Below, one piece after another: positions 59,597 to 64,000 of a stretch of DNA of 64,000 bases. Under the pieces are notes generated by a model. The model did not search any database and was not told the origin of the DNA. It saw nothing but the letters and a program-made list of their open reading frames with translations. Origin of the DNA: Siphonodentalium dalli (Eukaryota > Mollusca > Scaphopoda > Gadilida > Siphonodentaliidae); NCBI GenBank assembly GCA_032622095.1, contig CP136061.1, forward strand, positions 9,997,287 to 10,061,286. The letters run 5' to 3'. Both the position numbers and the translations under genes were made by a program. The number at the start of each line of letters is the position of its first letter. Position 1 is the first letter of the stretch.

Positions 59597-59992
59597 AGGC
59601 CGGATTCGTCATCTCAGGTTTAAACCCGGTCTACGTAAACCTCGAGGTTTAAACCGCCAAAGTCAGCAAAATCCGTGGTTTAAACCCGAGACCGCAGGTC
59701 TAAGTGACGCATTCGTCATCTCTGGTTTAAACCTGGTCCAGCCAGACCAGTGGTTTAGCAGTAGTGTCTCTGTTTCGTCGAGATAATCAATAGTTACGAC
59801 AGCGGTCATATTTTGATTTGAAATTTATAAGCGAGAAGCAGTCACACATATAAAGCGTATGGAGACAAGTTTGTGTCAATTTCAATATCGTTTTTGCGTA
59901 TTATAAGCTTAAATCGACAACTAAACCATCTAATTCGGCGGTCCAGCTAAACCAGCTTTATCGAGGCTAAACTTGAGATGACGAATCCGTCT
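59597..59992. mobile_element. GTTTAAAC inverted-repeat element
   Basis: CGGATTCGTCATCTCAGGTT (59602) and ATTCGTCATCTCTGGTTTAA (59729) face the complement GAGATGACGAATCCG at 59974-59988. The inner block GGTCCAGCCAGACC is matched by GGCGGTCCAGCTAAACC. A related inverted end lies at 61797-61881, so an alternative is one 2.3-kb element from 59597 to 61881 containing the MITE at 61061. Confidence 0.6.
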
Positions 59993-61060
59993 GTTCTTCA
60001 TCGCGGTTTTGAATTGTCAAATAATCAATCAAAGGGTGGAGCTGTAAATAATCTCGAGTATTGGCGTGTCTAAGTGGCGACTGCCGACTGGTGTTATCAT
60101 ATCACAATTGATTAATTCGCACGCAAATTGTGCTCAGATATGGACAATTTCCTAAATATATGATTTTGACAACTATTTTGTGGTGGTTTTGTTTGGCTTG
60201 TGGCAATCACAAATACTGGTGTTTTCTACGAATTCATTTGAAGGGTTCAACGTTTTAATTTCGACACCAAAACGATGGTACTGCATGACCAGATATGCTA
60301 TACACACATATATATATATAAACTTATATTGCTATATGAGTCAAATTTGATAACTTATTTTGATGTAGATCATGCCACTAAGCTCTACTCTGGCTACGCC
60401 CATTAATTCCCATAATATTCTACCAGTTCAAAACCTGGGAACCTTTTTGATTTTCTGCATGACGGGAAATTTATGACATTGAAAAAAAATCAACGCATGT
60501 AATATATTTCTTTATTAAAAGCTGTCCATCTGCATGGTTGCCCACTTCCAACGGTTCAGATGCCGCTTATGGTGTGCACTCATAAGCAAATTGCCTTTAC
60601 TTGACTGGCCTCTTGGTCCAGGATTGACTCGATTATGGAGACTTTATTCAGCGCCAGAGGGGCTTTGCGCACATTTTGATCATTTGAACATTTTAGTTTA
60701 GAAATAAATTTAATTAAATTTAAAACAAACAAATGTTAATTTAAATTTTAAATTTGGTTTCTTTTTAGATTCAACTCTTTACTCAATTTAACAAACAAAT
60801 GTCATTTGTTTTAAATTATATTTTTCTTATTTTTAAATCAAAATGTTTAAAACCTAACGCCGTTATACCACACGAACACGAACTCGGTCCAGGGATATTG
60901 GAGAACATACAGATAGACAGCTCCTATACCTTTTAATATATACAGATATACATGTAAATACACAAAATTTTGTCTTTGCTGGTGAAGCATCTTGCAGAAA
61001 TCTATCACAAACAAAGTGATGAGCAGAGCGTGAAACTCGTGTTGAAAGACATGCCCTTTG
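59993..61060. other. No gene recognised
   Basis: AT-rich, AAATTTAA-rich at 60690-60840; nothing else seen. Confidence 0.4.
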
Positions 61061-61562
61061 TTAAAGGCACGGTTGGCCTTGGCGGTGGGTATCCTGTGAA
61101 AATATTTCCACCCGTCAAAACCCGCCACAAACAGAAAGAACAATAAAATGTAGACAGACTTTGTCCGTATACAAATAAGAAATATCGCATAAACAGTATG
61201 TTATTGTCATATATTTGACCATTGTTATGTAAACAGAAGCATAAAAAGTTACTTTTCTGGTGTTTGTTTATATTATGATGGTAAACATAAAGAGCGTTCT
61301 TTGTTGGTGAATACCTGATATGGAACTAATAAAGAGCGTTTATGCCATTTGTGTGTGATTAGACAGCAGCATTGTGCTGTCTTCTGTAACACAATCAGGA
61401 TCTTGCTTAGGTAAAATATAGTAAATCTTTATGATAACATGCTGTTTACGCGATGGTCATGGTATATATGAACGAAACTGTATGCGTTTTAATGTTTTTC
61501 TGTTTACGGTGATTGGAACAAATATGAATATTTTCGACAACTAAGGCCTCACGTGCCTTTAA
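61061..61562 (+). mobile_element. TTAAAGG-ended MITE, copy 2
   Basis: Left end TTAAAGGCACGGTTGGCCTT, right end AGGCCTCACGTGCCTTTAA. Same interior as 25069-25594 with small indels (one GGTAAACATAAAGAGCGT instead of two). Confidence 0.85.
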
Positions 61563-61796
61563 ATTGATTTTAACACAGAATGAGATCGGATTAATAGACA
61601 GTGAGCGATACTTGTTTCTCAATGAATAAATCCATTGAGCGTGCACGCGGTCACGATAATTTATGAATTGTCAATAATCATTATATCGGCCTATCTTTTG
61701 GTCCGATTGGTAAGAGGGTAGTTTGTTTGCATAATCATATCACCGAATCGAGTTGTCAATGAGCTGGCAACTGAACGACAAAAAACGCCACCTTAG

Positions 61797-61881
61797 ACCC
61801 GGTTTGGCTGGACCGCCAATGTAGGTTTAAACCAGGTTTAAACTTGGAGGTTTAAACCGGAGATGACGAATCCGACCATAT
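61797..61881 (-). repeat. GTTTAAAC element end
   Basis: Three GTTTAAACC motifs followed by GGAGATGACGAATCCGACC, the complement of the left end at 59597. Confidence 0.7.
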
Positions 61882-62190
61882 ATAGTTAACTGTTCATAAC
61901 ATATAGTTAACCGTTTGAAACAAATTTCTAAGCAAATATATGTTTGTGGGAATAAATATTACACTCGCGTAAATAATTTGATTGGTCAATTGACTGATTT
62001 AATGTCGCTTTCAGCAACTATGACCATATGACGACATTTCCAGTCTTAGTGGTGGGCGAAATCCGCACACTTACGTCTAATCTAAGAGTGATTTCAATGG
62101 CTGGTAAACCCCATGTGCGGCAAACTACCGGTCATCGGTGAGTAACTGGCTACTCAATTGCACCATATAACGATGGAGACATGTAGATTT
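61882..62190. other. No gene recognised
   Basis: Nothing recognised between the GTTTAAAC end and the tRNA-like repeat. Confidence 0.4.
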
Positions 62191-62383
62191 GAACCCACAT
62201 CGCCAGCACATGGTGACGAAACGGCTTGGAGTTGTACCCCTAACCAATTGAACCCACATCGCCAGCACATGGTGACGAAACGGCTTGGAGTTGTACCCCT
62301 AACCGATTGAACCCACATCGCCAGCACATGGTGACGAAACGGCTTGGAGTTGTACCCCTAACCGATTGAACCCCGTGGCCCCT
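62160..62383 (-). repeat. tRNA-like (SINE-type) sequence with 59-bp triplication
   Basis: On the minus strand GGGGTTCAATCGGTTAG (A-box-like) and GGGTTCAAATC (B-box-like) bracket a tRNA-length head. The unit starting GAACCCACATCGCCAGCACA is repeated three times (62191, 62250, 62309), so the A-box region is tandemly amplified. Confidence 0.7.
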
Positions 62384-62699
62384 GAGTAAAATGGAACACA
62401 CATAATATCCACATTAAAAGTCTACAAGTCATATCGGTGTACATCTTTTGTTAGCACCACTATCGCATTATGGATACATATCGGACGATCGGCCTTAAAA
62501 AACACCAGCTATCGACCATTAGTGTGGCCATTTTGATTTTCCTTGATTGGAGGCGGCGATTCTCGTTACGACGCTACTCTAATCGACACCAGCTTTCCAC
62601 CATTCTCGTGACTGTTTCCACTTAATCATATGGTATTTGTATTGCATGAAGCAGTCTCAGATATGATATAATTACCAACAAGGTATCCCATATAAAAAT
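62384..62699. other. No gene recognised
   Basis: No feature seen. Confidence 0.4.
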
Positions 62700-63535
62700 G
62701 TACCTGGGTAAATCCACCCAGGTTTTTTGGGCCGAAACCCAGGTAAAAATCTATCTACCAAGACATCCACCAACCATCAAGACCCCGCGAAACCTGGGTT
62801 TTACCAGGATTTACCCACCTGAAACTGGATAAAAACCCTGGTATGGGTAAACCTGGGTGTAATTACCCAGGTGACCACACCCAAGTGTACCCTACCTGGG
62901 TGTTTCCCACCCAGGTCTACCCTGGTGTTTCCTACCTGGGTGTTTCCCCACCCAGGTGTACCATGGTGTTATTTACCCAGGTGTACCCTGGTGTTTCCTA
63001 CCTGGGTGTTTCCCATCCAGGTTACCTTGGTGTTATTCACCCAGGTGTACCCTGGTGTTTCCTACCTGGGTGTTTCCCACCCAGGTGTACCTTGGTGTTA
63101 TTCACCCAGGTGTACCCTGGTGTTTCCTACCTGGGTGTTTCCCACCCAGGTGTACCTTGGTGTTATTCACCCAGGTGTACCCTGGTGTTTCCTACCTGGG
63201 TGTTCCCCACCCAGGTGTACCTTGATGTTTCCAACCCAGGTATACCTTGGTGTTTTTTTTACGCCGGTGTACCTTGGTGTTTTCTTACCCAGGTGGATTT
63301 CCCATTGAGATGCACCTGGGTTAGAAAACCCCAAGGTACACCCAGGTAAGGAAACACCAAGGTACACCTGGGCAGGAAAACACCAAGGTACACCTGGGTA
63401 AGAAACACCAAGGTACACCTGGGTAAGAAAACACCAAGGTACACCTGGGTAAGAAAACACCAAGGTACACATGGGTAGGAAACACCAAGGAACACCTGGG
63501 TGAATAACACCAAGGTACACCTGGGTGGGGATACC
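62700..63535. repeat. Fold-back minisatellite on ACCTGGGT
   Basis: 62850-63300 is built from ACCCAGGTGTACC(C/T)TGGTGT units in the plus sense. 63310-63530 is built from ACACCAAGGTACACCTGGGT, the complement, with a turning point near 63300. Long frames on both strands (LGVSYPGVPWC-type) are repeat artefacts. Confidence 0.93.
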
Positions 63536-64000
63536 AAAGTGAAATGATGAGGATGACAATGAAGTAGATTTTGATGGGATGCAGGGGTATTGTTATCAAT
63601 GGAGTTGTTTTAGTATAATAGAACATTAAGGAAACTGATTGTGCAGCAATACAAGTTTATTCAAGGACAACAAACTAAAGATAAAATACATGTATAGAAA
63701 CACATGTAATATATAAATATATAAACTCATTAAACTGCATGGGTTAAAACTTACTGACAACAAGAGTTGGGTTAAAATTTTGATTAAAAAACACTTGCAA
63801 AGTCCCTCTTCATACATGTGTATGGTATGTTAGGCAAGTTACATGTACATGTAGTTGCAATGTATACTAGTACCGGTACATGACATACCGGTGGACACAA
63901 AAATCATTATTTTAGTTCCAATGTCATTTACCAGAATACATGTACATGTTGTACCTTGCAACTACATCTACAGTGAGGTAGTTTTGTCTCATTTAAACTT
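63536..64000. other. No gene recognised
   Basis: Contains TACATGTACATGTAG at about 63840 and ACATGTACATGTTGTA at about 63939, with TTGCAACTAC also inverted: a weak inverted repeat of about 130 bp span. Confidence 0.4.

Noticed and set aside
62843-63626. Repeat frames of the LGVSYPGVPWC type
   Set aside because: Arise from the fold-back minisatellite on both strands at once.

Overview
Repeat-rich DNA from an animal nuclear genome, most likely a marine invertebrate (a mollusc or another lophotrochozoan is my best guess, with low confidence at clade level). The grounds are canonical GT-AG introns many kilobases long, an astacin-family metalloprotease gene, CR1/Jockey-type non-LTR retrotransposons, a Crypton relic, a Helitron, several MITE families and tRNA-derived SINEs. 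I see no bacterial operons, rRNA genes or CRISPR arrays.

The one real gene I can reconstruct is an astacin-like zinc metalloprotease on the minus strand. Its exons run from about 30.1 kb down to about 1.0 kb. Five internal exons (29825-30064, 19643-19787, 17160-17223, 12674-12758, 4491-4567) have consensus splice sites and mutually compatible phases. Together they encode a basic propeptide end, the mature N-terminus, the TC, GC and CC cysteines, the zinc site HELGHAVGLDH and the Met-turn DMHYG. Two further C-terminal exons (1238-1289, 1001-1114) are plausible, and an upstream exon at about 36.4-36.6 kb is speculative. The signal-peptide exon was not found. One or two short exons may be missing, between 12674 and 4567 and between 4491 and 1289.

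The introns hold most of the rest. 1-5 kb: a piggyBac-like MITE, small tandem repeats and hairpins. 6.7-7.3 kb: a non-autonomous Helitron containing a 122-bp tandem array. 8.7-10.5 kb: a Crypton tyrosine-recombinase pseudogene. 13.9-20.6 kb: three piggyBac-like MITE copies and a TA-flanked CCCCCC-ended element. 19.97-22.0 kb: two copies of another MITE, one carrying a 27-unit, 29-bp minisatellite. 22.7-24.7 kb: a (TCA/TCG)n tract beside a degenerate non-LTR retrotransposon. 26.2-26.85 kb: an 11-unit, 39-bp repeat in an open frame with a signal-peptide-like start. 28.05-29.8 kb: a diverged 36-bp minisatellite. 30.11-31.48 kb: an almost perfect 41-unit, 33-bp array.

Upstream of the gene, 32.26-35.59 kb holds a 5'-truncated non-LTR retrotransposon bracketed by two nearly identical direct repeats of about 600 bp. 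38.13-49.55 kb is a very large imperfect palindrome. Its arms differ by transposon insertions, so each arm shows the empty site of the other. 49.9-64 kb contains further retrotransposon relics, hairpins, a second copy of a TTAAAGG-ended MITE, tRNA-like repeats and a fold-back ACCTGGGT minisatellite. Many long open frames in the window come from tandem repeats whose unit length is divisible by three and are not credible genes.
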